From Stichopus chloronotus (taxonomy: Eukaryota > Echinodermata > Holothuroidea > Aspidochirotida > Stichopodidae): a DNA stretch of 64,000 nucleotides. The stretch lies in contig CM037840.1 of the NCBI GenBank assembly GCA_021234535.1, positions 24,895,559 through 24,959,558 of the forward strand, in the 5' to 3' direction. Every line of letters begins with the position of its first letter. The stretch's first letter is position 1. The position numbers and the translations under genes were made by a program. The notes under the pieces were generated by a model that saw nothing but the letters and a program-made list of their open reading frames with translations, was not told where the DNA came from and made no database searches. Shown one piece after another: positions 51,601-61,210 of the stretch.

Positions 51601-54080
51601 CCTTTCAATGGTTGGCAACACTATTGGCAATCCATTATTGAAACAGTTTTCATATCAGTTGCGAAAACAACATTTCAAACGTGCTTGTGTGGGCTACGGT
51701 ACTGTCTGTGACTTTTGAAATGCTCTCTACCCCTTAAAGTGATTGCGTGCCTAGGGAAAGAGTAAAACCATTGAAATTTCATGCCAAATAGTTTTTCCAG
51801 GCTTTTAATTGCATCATTCAGACAATTTGGGAAAATAAGTAGGTTTCAAGTGGTTAATTCTGCCACACGAATTCAAGTTTTTCTAACGTAACGACAAAGA
51901 GTGTAAAATACGATTATGTAGTGCATGGTTGACAGGTTTCATTCAAATTAAACGTGTGCCTCTTTGAACAAGCCAATGGGAAGTACACTAGTATTGAATA
52001 TTCAGTTAGTCAAAACAACTCAGGATCACTGACACCTCAATGATGTGATCAGTTCGTAGGTTATTCGTAAACACAGTGCTTCCTTTCACCAAATGCTGCA
52101 ATTCCAGATACCGACCAAGGAGAGAAGACTTGTGTGGTATGTTTTGGATACACATGGTATCGAAGGAACAAATCCTAACCACGATGGTATGACTCGATAT
52201 CACCTCATGTGCTATCATGCAGAAAAGTGTTTTCTCGAGACATGATTTTAGCACATTATGGAAATTCTGTGTGGACTAGGTGCAATGAGACCTGTACTGT
52301 TGCATATTTGTTAAATAGGCACTTATAGTGAGAACCGTTAATTTTTAAATACGATTTCTGTTTTTCACTGTTTTTATGCCAATCTGCTTTGTAAAGTAGT
52401 TTTTGTCATTTTCGTTCATTGAGAGGCGTAGTCTGTCCAATGCACAACGTCGCGTGTACATTTCAAAATAAAGAAAAAGTTAAGATCAAACATAATCTAC
52501 TGGTTTTTGCAGTACACAAGCAATCACTCCAAAATAGAGTGAAACCCACCATTTTGAAAAAAAGACAAGTTTTTGTTGAGGTAATGTCAGTGTTCTTTTG
52601 ATCAACTCATGTTTGGTGAGTTGTGCAACTTTAAGGTGTCACAATTGCAATGTAGGTGAAAGCTAAGTCTTGAATACTCGATGCCATACCTCATGCAATC
52701 TTGCCATGAAAAACTACAAGTCGCAAACCAGTACTACCGTTAAACCACGTTTAAAATTTGTCCGACAAGTACACTACGTAGCTCATCGACCGCAAATGCA
52801 GTATATGGATAATGTATAGTCTAACCCTATGGAATCTCGAGTACTGGATTTTTTCTACGGGTTGCGAATTCCAATGATCTAAACTCAGAACCTATAGCTG
52901 TAACTCTGCCGAATAAGAGTACAAATGATAAGAGTACAAATTACACGAGGACATAAATGTGTACTCGACTGCCAGTTCTGAATCTGCAAGGAGTACAACT
53001 CTGCTATGTAACACAGCCACACGTTTTGTGGAAGACAGAAGCGGCACACGGCTGAATGTGATGAAGCTGTTACAACAGCAAGCAAAATGAGATTATCTGT
53101 TAAGTAATACACATTATTGTTGACAAACCCGTTAAATCTATGCTTTGTCTTTTTGTCTTGCCATTAATAGAGTGGTTGACTTTTCACAAAGAGCGTTTGC
53201 AGTTGGCCTTCAGTCGTTACTTTTGAAAGTTTTCGGTAAGAGCATGCAGTTTTTTTTTCCATTGAAGTTGTACAAGTTTAAAAAAGTGTTGTCTTGCATA
53301 AATCCCTGAAGTAATAACAGTCCAGTAATAAATTGTACAAATAATATAGATTGTATAACTTGACTGTGGGATACATGGGATTCCTCTAATTGAGTACGTG
53401 CACTGTCCTTACTTTAGGCCTATATCACTAAGAACAGATTTCCTTTAGCGACATGTGTCAGAAAATAAACCAACAAGGGAACGAGAAATTAATCATACAG
53501 TCCTCTATGCTCGCTCTCTATGTTTTGTTGAACTTTCTTCAAAGCAATATATGAAGCAATAATATATTGTTCATCCGTTCGATGTGTTGGGTCAAAGTGC
53601 AAAGTATCCAGGAATTAATATTAACCATTGGCACAAAATAGAAGATTATCTCAGGTTAACACAAAAATTTTCCATTCTTTCTTTTACCACATTTTTTTTT
53701 TTAATTCTTTGATTCTCCTTGGTTTTTTTTTTCTTCCCCAATTGTATATAGGATCGATTCCAGGTCCGATTATCTTCGGCGCGTTGATAGACGAGACGTG
53801 TTTGATATGGGAATACGATTGTGATGGCGCTGGAACCTGTTGGATGTACGAAAACAAACAGTTCGCCACTACCACGCTGATCCTGGTGGTGACGTGTAGG
53901 GTCGTCTCTTTGTTCTGTTTTGCGATGTCTTTCTTCACTCATAAACCTATCATCGACGAAGACGACGATAAAAAGTCATTAGCCGACGACCAGGATTTAA
54001 CCGAGGAGAGTTACGGAAGCGTCACTATGACAAAAATGTACGAAGAGAAAGGCGTCGGAACGGACACTACCGACGGTTAG
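42458..54080 (+). CDS. SLCO4A1-like: OATP/SLCO transporter gene B (complete)
   Basis: Complete paralogue of gene A; predicted 12-TM plasma-membrane organic anion transporter. Eleven exons join in frame: 42458-42658, 43032-43340, 44101-44302, 45203-45302, 46806-46927, 47550-47804, 48390-48585, 49811-49964, 51304-51464, 53171-53235, 53752-54080 (2094 nt, 697 residues plus TAG), within the usual OATP length. The start ATG has A at -3. Seen: an acidic N-terminal cytoplasmic tail (AAEEEEDKSKEYGW); TM1 after FRPKFLQ; signature VWVGGWWMGF (GGWW instead of GAWW); ten-cysteine Kazal-like loop; SQRAFAVGLQS and GSIPGPIIFG; acidic C-tail. All splice sites are GT-AG, the weakest donor being gg|gtattt at 48586. 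Transcription direction and exon phases match gene A. Substrate cannot be told from sequence. Confidence 0.95.
43032..43340 (+). CDS. SLCO4A1-like: Gene B exon 2: TM1-TM3
   Basis: 309 nt from acceptor ttttcag. Codes SLNNSVGFLVILSIFSFAQS and 'TIERRFNLTSLKSG', ending LYNHG at ggg|gtgagt, phase 0. The intron that follows has no counterpart in gene A. Confidence 0.92.
44101..44302 (+). CDS. SLCO4A1-like: Gene B exon 3: TM4 region
   Basis: 202 nt coding an extracellular loop with an NGS sequon and two cysteines, then CLHGIGASPLYTLGQAYIDE. Donor g|gtgagt in phase 1 matches the end of gene A's first visible exon. Confidence 0.92.
45203..45302 (+). CDS. SLCO4A1-like: Gene B exon 4: TM5 region
   Basis: 100 nt coding IFQAVASFSPALGFVFGGVF then LSLYTDVRVDEAE. 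Acceptor gcatttcag, donor ga|gtaagt. Confidence 0.92.
45531..45580 (-). repeat. Dispersed repeat, copy 2 (inverted, partial)
   Basis: Read on the minus strand: tttgtctgggaggggtcaaa, then ctggtgttacagtggtatgt. It matches the copies at 15955 and 50851. Lies in gene B intron 4. Confidence 0.6.
46470..46490 (+). repeat. Poly-G tract in gene B intron 4
   Basis: gtggggggggggggag, one of many homopolymer G/C runs in this locus. The rest of intron 4 (45303-46805) shows nothing I can name beyond the inverted dispersed repeat. Confidence 0.7.
46806..46927 (+). CDS. SLCO4A1-like: Gene B exon 5: signature exon
   Basis: 122 nt coding NITPSSPVWVGGWWMGFIFS and TM6 to FPTYLPG. The conserved signature alanine is glycine here. 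Confidence 0.93.
47550..47804 (+). CDS. SLCO4A1-like: Gene B exon 6: central loop and TM7
   Basis: 255 nt coding 'VRAGFGNSLSDFPKAAWTLL' and 'PKFIESQFNLSAGTAALLAG'. More than half of the aligned residues equal gene A exon 4 by eye. The antisense frame here is a shadow. Confidence 0.93.
48390..48585 (+). CDS. SLCO4A1-like: Gene B exon 7: TM8-TM9
   Basis: 196 nt coding VVVVPSTLLGCAVGAWVITK to 'CDNVPFAGVTEPYKDG'. The donor gg|gtattt departs from consensus after +2 but preserves the phase-2 junction seen in gene A. Confidence 0.9.
48586..49810. other. Gene B intron 7
   Basis: 1.2-kb intron with poly-C/poly-A (48810-48832) and poly-C (49003-49015) tracts. I see no gene in it. Confidence 0.7.
49811..49964 (+). 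CDS. SLCO4A1-like: Gene B exon 8: Kazal-like loop
   Basis: 154 nt coding ISSTCNIDCHCEQKFDPICG and YYSACHAGC, 9 nt longer than gene A's exon. NIS sequon present. Acceptor ctctgtag, donor acg|gtcagt, phase 0. Confidence 0.9.
49985..50790 (+). repeat. ATCATCAACA-rich minisatellite
   Basis: Words such as aatcatcaacacagtcatca, catcaacaaggcataaatgc and acaaatcatcagtaatagca repeat throughout gene B intron 8. It contains a near-perfect 176-bp duplication, listed separately. Confidence 0.85.
50271..50622 (+). repeat. 176-bp near-perfect tandem duplication
   Basis: Copy 1 runs from 50271 and copy 2 from 50447. Both start ggcataaatgcaatcatcaa and include gacatctatgtcacccagtt. They differ at only a few bases, indicating a recent duplication within the older array. 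Confidence 0.88.
50851..51130 (+). repeat. Dispersed repeat, copy 3
   Basis: tttgtctgggaggggccaaa, ggtactgtgatatgggga and then gatccacctttgggtggggc, in the same order as copy 1 in gene A intron 4. Sits in gene B intron 8. Confidence 0.6.
51304..51464 (+). CDS. SLCO4A1-like: Gene B exon 9: rest of loop and TM10
   Basis: 161 nt from acceptor ttgtacag. Codes TYVDCSC, GRCDIPC and a hydrophobic helix ending VPSITATFR, donor ag|gtaaac. Confidence 0.9.
51465..53170. other. Gene B intron 9
   Basis: 1.7-kb AT-rich intron. Short open frames only, none resembling a known protein. Confidence 0.7.
53171..53235 (+). CDS. SLCO4A1-like: Gene B exon 10: RAFAVG helix
   Basis: 65 nt coding VVDFSQRAFAVGLQSLLLKV and FG, donor g|gtaaga. 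Same length and phases as gene A exon 8. Confidence 0.9.
53752..54080 (+). CDS. SLCO4A1-like: Gene B last exon: TM11-12 and acidic tail
   Basis: 329 nt. Codes GSIPGPIIFGALIDETCLIW, a GTCWMYENK loop, the last TM, then a polar tail with DEDDDKKS and several Ser/Thr/Tyr, ending TTDG. Gene A's tail is unrelated in sequence, so regulation or sorting may differ. Confidence 0.93.
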
Positions 54081-54124
54081 CGACGAAGGGCTGACGGCGA
54101 TAGTAGACAGCGGTTGTATGATGT

Positions 54125-54130
54125 AATAAA
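54125..54130 (+). terminator. Candidate polyadenylation signal of gene B
   Basis: AATAAA 45 bp after the stop codon. A second AATAAA lies at 54947-54952, so 3' UTRs of about 70 or 900 nt are possible. Confidence 0.5.
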
Positions 54131-57100
54131 CATCAAGAATGGTGCTGAGGCTAAACACACATACACACTCAAACTGTTACTTTTCGTAGCACAGGAAATT
54201 TGAAAACCATGTAGCATTGAACGGGATTGGACGGAACAATTGCTACATATTTTTTTGCTGCATATGTCCGTTGAAATGCTTGAAATGAAAATAGGTGGTG
54301 TTGTTCATTTCTCCTTCGCAGTCATGCTGTGCATGGAATCATTGAGCCAACTTTCAGTTACCAGAGTAATGGTGAAGTCATTTGATATTTTTAAGACATG
54401 GAAAATGCTTTTGCTGTTTCGCCAATAAGCATATCTACATACTTTTCAAAGGTTCCATACAAGACGCTTGGTTTTTGTCTCTTTCAACAAAGTCGTAAGT
54501 CCGATTCAATTACAATGTTTCGCATGTGTTCGACTATCAATCTGAAAGAGTGTAATGTAAGAAAAACAAAAAGGGGGGAAGGTTCATTGAAGGCTTGAGC
54601 AGAAATGAATACGTGTGTGCAACGCTTTTCGATAACTTAGGTTACATCCATAACTACGTCACAGATTGTGGTCAATAGAACGTTGTTCAAATGCATCACT
54701 ACTTTTAAACGAACGGGATGGTTTATCTATTGTTTAAACGTAAAGATACGTTTACATACCCATTCAATACTCATAATTCCGCAGTAAAAAAAAAAAAATA
54801 CGAATACCGTGTGATTCTTTTCTCAAGTGCTGTTCCGGCCCTTTTTTCGGCCTCTTAAAGAGATATAACAGTGGATCGATGAAATTTAACGATTATTGTA
54901 ATATCATCAGTCGAAAAGTGAAAATTTAAGAACATCAATAGGACTAAATAAAAGAATCTGCATGGTCAATACCAAACACTGCAAATTAGATACATCCACG
55001 GCAGTATGTCTGACCAGAAGTTAATACAGGTGATATGCTGGTCAGGGAAGGTTAGAAACGAAACAGATGGAACTATGCAATGGGACTAAAATGCTAAGTT
55101 GGTATATTGTCTTATGTTATCTGGAAAAGCCAAGTCAGAGAAGAATATACAGACGTACGGCTCTGAACCAAGTAAAAAGTAGATGAGGGCGCTTTGGTTG
55201 CTGCAAGTAAAAAATCAGATAATTGTGTGTCCTCATATCTACAATGAACTTTGGGGTCGAAGCAAACTTTTCTGCATAACTTGTTTCTATTGTTAATTGT
55301 TACTATTGTCAGTTCTTAAAATTAAAAGTATAGTCTATATTTATGTATAATTTTCACACAATTGTTATTTCATCCCCCATAAGCTCACATCCACAGACAT
55401 GTACAAGGTATTTTTCTTTTAACTTTTCTTTTAGTTTTGCTTGCTGAACCAAAATTCTTGAACGAAAATTTAGAGACCTATTCCCCTTCATCGCTTATAT
55501 AACATGTGAGTGATGATGGGCGTAACTCCATACTCATCCCCCCTGTCCCTCCTTCTCCAGGAAAAATTCCCCCTTCGCTGCCACTGATCTTCATATCTAT
55601 AGTGTAAGTCAGTATTAAAGTTGAATTAAACTTGAACTTTTCTACATAATGTGTATATAGTGCCATCTCTTAAGATTATCGGTAAAAGTACAGTCTAGGC
55701 CTACAATTCTCTCAAAATTGTACTGCCACCTTCATAATGTCAACTTTTGATCATATCTAAAGAACTGCAAGTTGTCTTTTTCTTTTTTAATTTTGCATTG
55801 CGGAACAAAATATTTGAAAAATTTTGAGACTTATTTGACAAGACTGTTTTTGGAACAATTAAGGCATTATAATCCTAATGTGCTTCATAAATGGGAACCA
55901 CTGGTAATTACCCTTGGAAAGTAACTTAAAGCAGAGTTATGAGACCAGCGAATCACTCTTGAGTCTTAAGCGAAAATTACATCTTGCCATTCTTTTGTGT
56001 TGTTCTTGCACAATCATATGTTGTCTTTTTTAAGGCGGTAATCAAGGTTTTGGTATTATGAAATTTACATCCTGGCCATTCACTTGTCTTGTTAGATGTA
56101 TCAAATGTCTCTTTTTGCATAAATCTGTCACATTTAGCATTTAGACTGTAACTGTGCAAGTATTGGAAGTACCCGCCGCTGACATCTAATGATAGACATC
56201 TACAGTAAGTTTTGTAAGTATAAAACAATCGAAGAGATGTTATAATAATATCAGCACAACTTTTAATAATTCAGGTCCTCTGGGGCAAGGGGGGGGGGCA
56301 CTTGTCTCCCATGCAAAATCAGAAACTTAAAAAAAAAAAACGGGCATTTATTTTACGATGCTAAGCAACCGAACAAGGGTGGAAGAAGCCCGTACTTTAT
56401 ATATTACAACTTTACATTGGGTGACTATCAATTAACAAATGTTAGATCAAATTTGGTATCTTTGTTTTTGACAAAGTCATGACAGTTCAAATGGGAAAAC
56501 CTTACAGTATTGTTTGGACTAAAACTTCATATCTTTCTGTAACCCAACCAGGGATCGAAACCAGAACTTCCCGGTTGCTAGGCTGACTTCAAATGTCTTG
56601 TATCTTTATCTGCTCACCCACAGTACATCTTTTGTTGCAGGAGACTATTAATCACAGTTTTTTTTTCAGTTTTCAGATTTCTTCCCCGAATTTCAGGCAC
56701 ATATCACCTCCTGCTTTTGATGGAAATCCGTGACAACTGTTGTTTATTATGTACTGATTATATGATAAATGAACACATAAGCTACATTTTAGGAGTAATC
56801 TCCTCTTTCTGGGCAGATGTGGAGAAATATTGTAAAAGGCAGTTTTTTTCCCTTCAAAAGAAGATATTTATTTTGTTTAAAACCTATCAAGAGGGCACCC
56901 TTACAATTTCTTGATCTTAAATGCTAAAATTTCACATTTAACAGCAGAACGAAAGCAATGTCCTCTCTAAAAAAGATGATTCTTTTTCAAATTTAATGTA
57001 CTTAAAGAAATGGATGAAACTATTTTCGAGAAGCAATTGTGGTCACGGGCGTCCGCAAAAGGGAGGGGGGGGGGACGGCGAGGCACTAAAAAAATAGAAC

Positions 57101-57920
57101 TTAAAGAAAAAATTGCACCAAATGTTAGTGGTGAAAGTGTCGACTTTCCAAACTTGCTTTCTAAAGGACAATCAAAAGGCCAAAGAGGATTAGGAAGCGC
57201 CATTTCCAGCAACCCGGGAAGCATTTTTATCCAATGTTTTTCTCTGTCAACTACAGGCCAACTGCATGACCACATTACTGTTTAACCCCCAATTAAAACC
57301 TTTGCCCCTTCAGCCAAGGCTAAAAAACACTGATCTGTTCAATATAAATATTTGCCCCTCGCCCCTTGCTTTTTCTTTTCCTCTGTTGAGGCCCATGATT
57401 GTGGTGAAACTAACAGTTACGTTTCATATGAAAGAAAAATTGTTACCGTATGTGATATGTTGTTTCAAGTTGATACTGAGCTCGTCTTTTTTCCATAATA
57501 TCTGTCGTAATAAATGAGAAAATTCCACCTGTTTCTGATTTGTTTTCTTATTCCACATTTTTATATCCATTGTAGACATTATTTCTGAACCTTGGCAAGC
57601 TTATTGGAAATGAATTAAATAAGAAAACAAAACCTTTCTTGTAGATTATGAATTTGCCAATATTGACACATCATCAATAGAGTGTGAGATATTCATATAT
57701 TGACAAAGGGGAAAAAGTAAAGGCAAACTGTTCCACACTTAAATAAGACGCTTCAAACTATAGTAGGCTATTGACAAATTAGGCGGTCGACCTTTTCTCT
57801 CTCCACCTCTCTCTCTCCACCTCTCTCTCTCAATTGCCAATCTGTGACAATACAAAGATTCACTTCATCTCACTTTAGGAAAACAATGGATCAGCTCGAA
57901 GACTGCAGTAAAAGATGCTT
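54131..57920. other. Intergenic region downstream of gene B
   Basis: AT-rich with no recognised gene. A minus-strand tRNA-like B-box (ggtttcgatccctggttggg read on minus, near 56540-56560) could be a SINE remnant. A fragment with cgggcgtccgcaaaagggag and a G-run sits at about 57046-57075, resembling interspersed repeats of marine invertebrates. Confidence 0.5.
57790..57832. repeat. (CT)n-rich low-complexity tract
   Basis: Three runs of ctctctctccac in tandem; a simple repeat. Confidence 0.9.
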
Positions 57921-57922
57921 AC

Positions 57923-57967
57923 CTTGTTTTCTATTTCATTTAACCTGGAGGTCGTAGGGTCATTTTG
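57923..57967 (-). CDS. Putative 45-nt exon
   Basis: Acceptor tgcccttcag, donor aag|gtaagc. Phase 0 reads QNDPTTSRLNEIENK; phase 1 gives an immediate TGA. Could be an internal coding exon or the terminal exon. Confidence 0.4.
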
Positions 57968-60900
57968 CTGAAGGGCAGAAACATTTAATTTGATTAACTT
58001 GTTGATGTCACAAGGTAAATGACATACATGACAGGTATAATTACTGCAGTTTCCATTGCACTAATGCAATATCTGTAAATTTCATATTTTGTACATTCAA
58101 CACATAGTTTGGTCATAGAACAGGTTCCTATGCCATTATGACATGAATCAGCCAGTACCACAAACAGTTCTGCCTGCATTCTTACGCAACATAAACTTTC
58201 AAAGAAATAAAATAGAGCCAATTCAACCAGTGCTGAAATCAGTGCAGTGTATGCAATGTAGAAACCATTTTTGGATCGTTAAATCTATGTACACCCAATT
58301 TAACAGAGTCCCGGCTCTGCAATAAGTTTCATGTCAACTGCCATGATATGAAAATGTTCTGCGTCTTGAAATTTTACACTGAATCTACGTGTCCTTTGCA
58401 ATGTGCTTCAGGGCCAGTTGTTTAAATGTGTAATAACTGTGTCCATTTAAACATTTAAAGTTACGTTCTTTCATGTGACACATATTTTTAACATGTTCAA
58501 ATCGAAAAAAAAAAAAATACTGAAGCACAGGCTTCTGACAAGGAAGAACATGGATCATCTAATGGTGTACATCATTCTCTATATATGGTATCCAATAATG
58601 ATCATGAAGGTCATATGAATGTGAAATATACTTACAGCATGTTCTTGACATGGCGGTGGTGATGGCCGCATGGCCTGAAAAAAGGTAAATAAATACTGTA
58701 TATTAGCTGAACATACTGTGTATCAACTCATTGCAGCTATTGTCAATGCTGCAATGGACTCTTTGTTTATATTCAAGATGTGCATGTACTTAATACATCT
58801 AATCACTGCAACTAAACAAAATAGTAACAACAACACCTTATCACAGTTTTGCACCAAGTATTGATGTGAAGCATTGTAGATCAAAGTTGGCATCACCACT
58901 GCCCACTGCCAAAAAAAAGACAACCAATTTTTATTTTTAAATTTATAGTAAGAAAACTAAATAGGATGCGGCAATTACGCAGCAGTATCTAACATGGGAT
59001 AAAAATGTCACACAGTTCAAGCAAGTAGCCTGGACATCTGGTCCCCCATGCGAAGGAGCTAACAGTGAGCACAATTCTCACAAAGGCCGCGCATGGTTTC
59101 TCTTTGCAGCAATAATGCCACTGGTCAGTTCCGTTGTCACTTGAGATTGTGTTCTAAAATACTGATGGATGTGGTTTTCAAAGCTCAGCTATGATTTTAC
59201 AGATTACAGTGTGGATTGGCCAGGTTTTCAGTTTTGAGAAGTTTGTGCAGACCTTCAAGTGATAATGCAAATCACTAGCTGTGACATTAACCTCATGTTT
59301 TCAGATCGTTTTCTCTTTCAATACAGGTTAATGATTATGGAAAAATCCTCAAGATGTGAAAGTTTTCATTTGTTTGTGTGTTTACCTTTTAAGTTGAATG
59401 TGGTAGGAATATAAGTGCTTTGTTAACTTAACTGATTACTCCTATACCTTCATCATTACCCTAGGTAGTATATGATTGTACTGACATGGAACGTCATACA
59501 AAGCTGAATGTTAGGTAAGTAATTCCCCTTGCAGTTGGATTATTGAGCTGGCAGGAAATTTAGATACTGAGCAAAACATGATTTTACTTTCAACCAACCA
59601 TTTCACCAATTTCTATGTTGTTTGTTGCCATAGTTTAAGGGACTCAGCTGAAAATTTAGCTCAGTAATTTCTTAAATGGATAAACAATGACACTTCAAAC
59701 AAAGGTGTCGTTTAGTTACTGCCCAGCGTATCTATTGGTACAAACTATGTGAGATTCCAATGGTGATAAGCCGTATTCTTAAAATGCCGCAGCTGGTGGT
59801 ACTTGTGCTGCAGTCCATAACACAGGTAAAATGTGGGTCATAAATGTTTTGAAATATAGTGTGTGCAAAGGACAACATAGGTTATACAGACTGTACTTGC
59901 ATAGAAATTTATTATTCATGTAATCTTACACAGTTGCTGTGCAGTGGAAGTTTCTTTATTTCTGCACATTATTGTAGCATGGTTCTGCACATTATTGTAG
60001 CATGGTTCCCCACATACACACTCTAGTCAACACACATTCTCACTGCAATGGAAACCTAACAGTCAAAATTAGTGAAAAATATCAGCGTATGTTCAATCCC
60101 TTAGGCAAAATTATTTACACCCCATTAACTTAGCCTGGGTAAAATTGGCATTACCCTCACCCCAGAAGAGGGGCTTAATTAAACAAGCTTGGATTTGTTG
60201 CACTTCCATGTGAAAATAGGTGGGAACAACTAGATAGGTCATGTTCGTGGCAACATTGTAAAAGTTTTAAAGGCAGTAATTCATTACCCCAAGCTACATT
60301 TTTGGCTGGTGGAAAGCAAAAATCTCAATTGGTTCTGCCCTTTGATTGACAGCAAATTCGAAAGATCCAGAGTGGTTCATATTACACAGCATACACAAGG
60401 GCCCATTGTTTTGATGGCACAAGTGGAGGATTTTTAGACAGGCTGTGGGAGGGACTAGACGTAAGTGGCTGGGGTGATGAGTCTCTGTCTTTAAGTTGTT
60501 TTCCAAACCTCACTTTTCTTTTGTCTAAATTTTGTGGTAAATCTTACGACCAACCTTATCACCTTAGGTAACTTTTATCATCTCATACTGATAATATATC
60601 CCTTCAGATGGCAAGCAACAACATGTTCAAACAGACATCAACATTACCTGTACATGTGCAAGTCCACTACAGGTTCAGGCAAACTGGTCCCGACTTTGAG
60701 CCCCAAATCTCAGGTTTCACGTGACTGAATATTTGCTTGATTGCTCTTGTTTCATGTTTGAGTTTACGTGAATTCACTCTTAGTCAACAAAACATACACA
60801 CTACTTCCTAAGAGCTTGAGTACATACTCCTTGTATAGGTACTATCAGATCCATTCCACACACACAGTCCAGCCAGCCTGGTTTCAGCTTCTGCAGAAAA

Positions 60901-61161
60901 CTCTAATGGAGTTGTACACCTAATGAATGACTAGGTTTTCTTGGGCTGTATTTCCTGTCATGGCATGGGGTATTAGTTGTCATGCCCATAGGCAAAAATG
61001 TTGATTGAGAAGAAGATTTGCTGACTATTTTAGCGAGATCAGTTCAACATGTAAATTTGTAAAACAAAACATCGCTTTAAGTTGCTTATGTGAATCTATA
61101 CCTCTTCCCAAGCATTACAAGTACAAGTACTTACAATCTGAGTCATCATCATCATCTTCTA

Positions 61162-61210
<49 letters not shown>

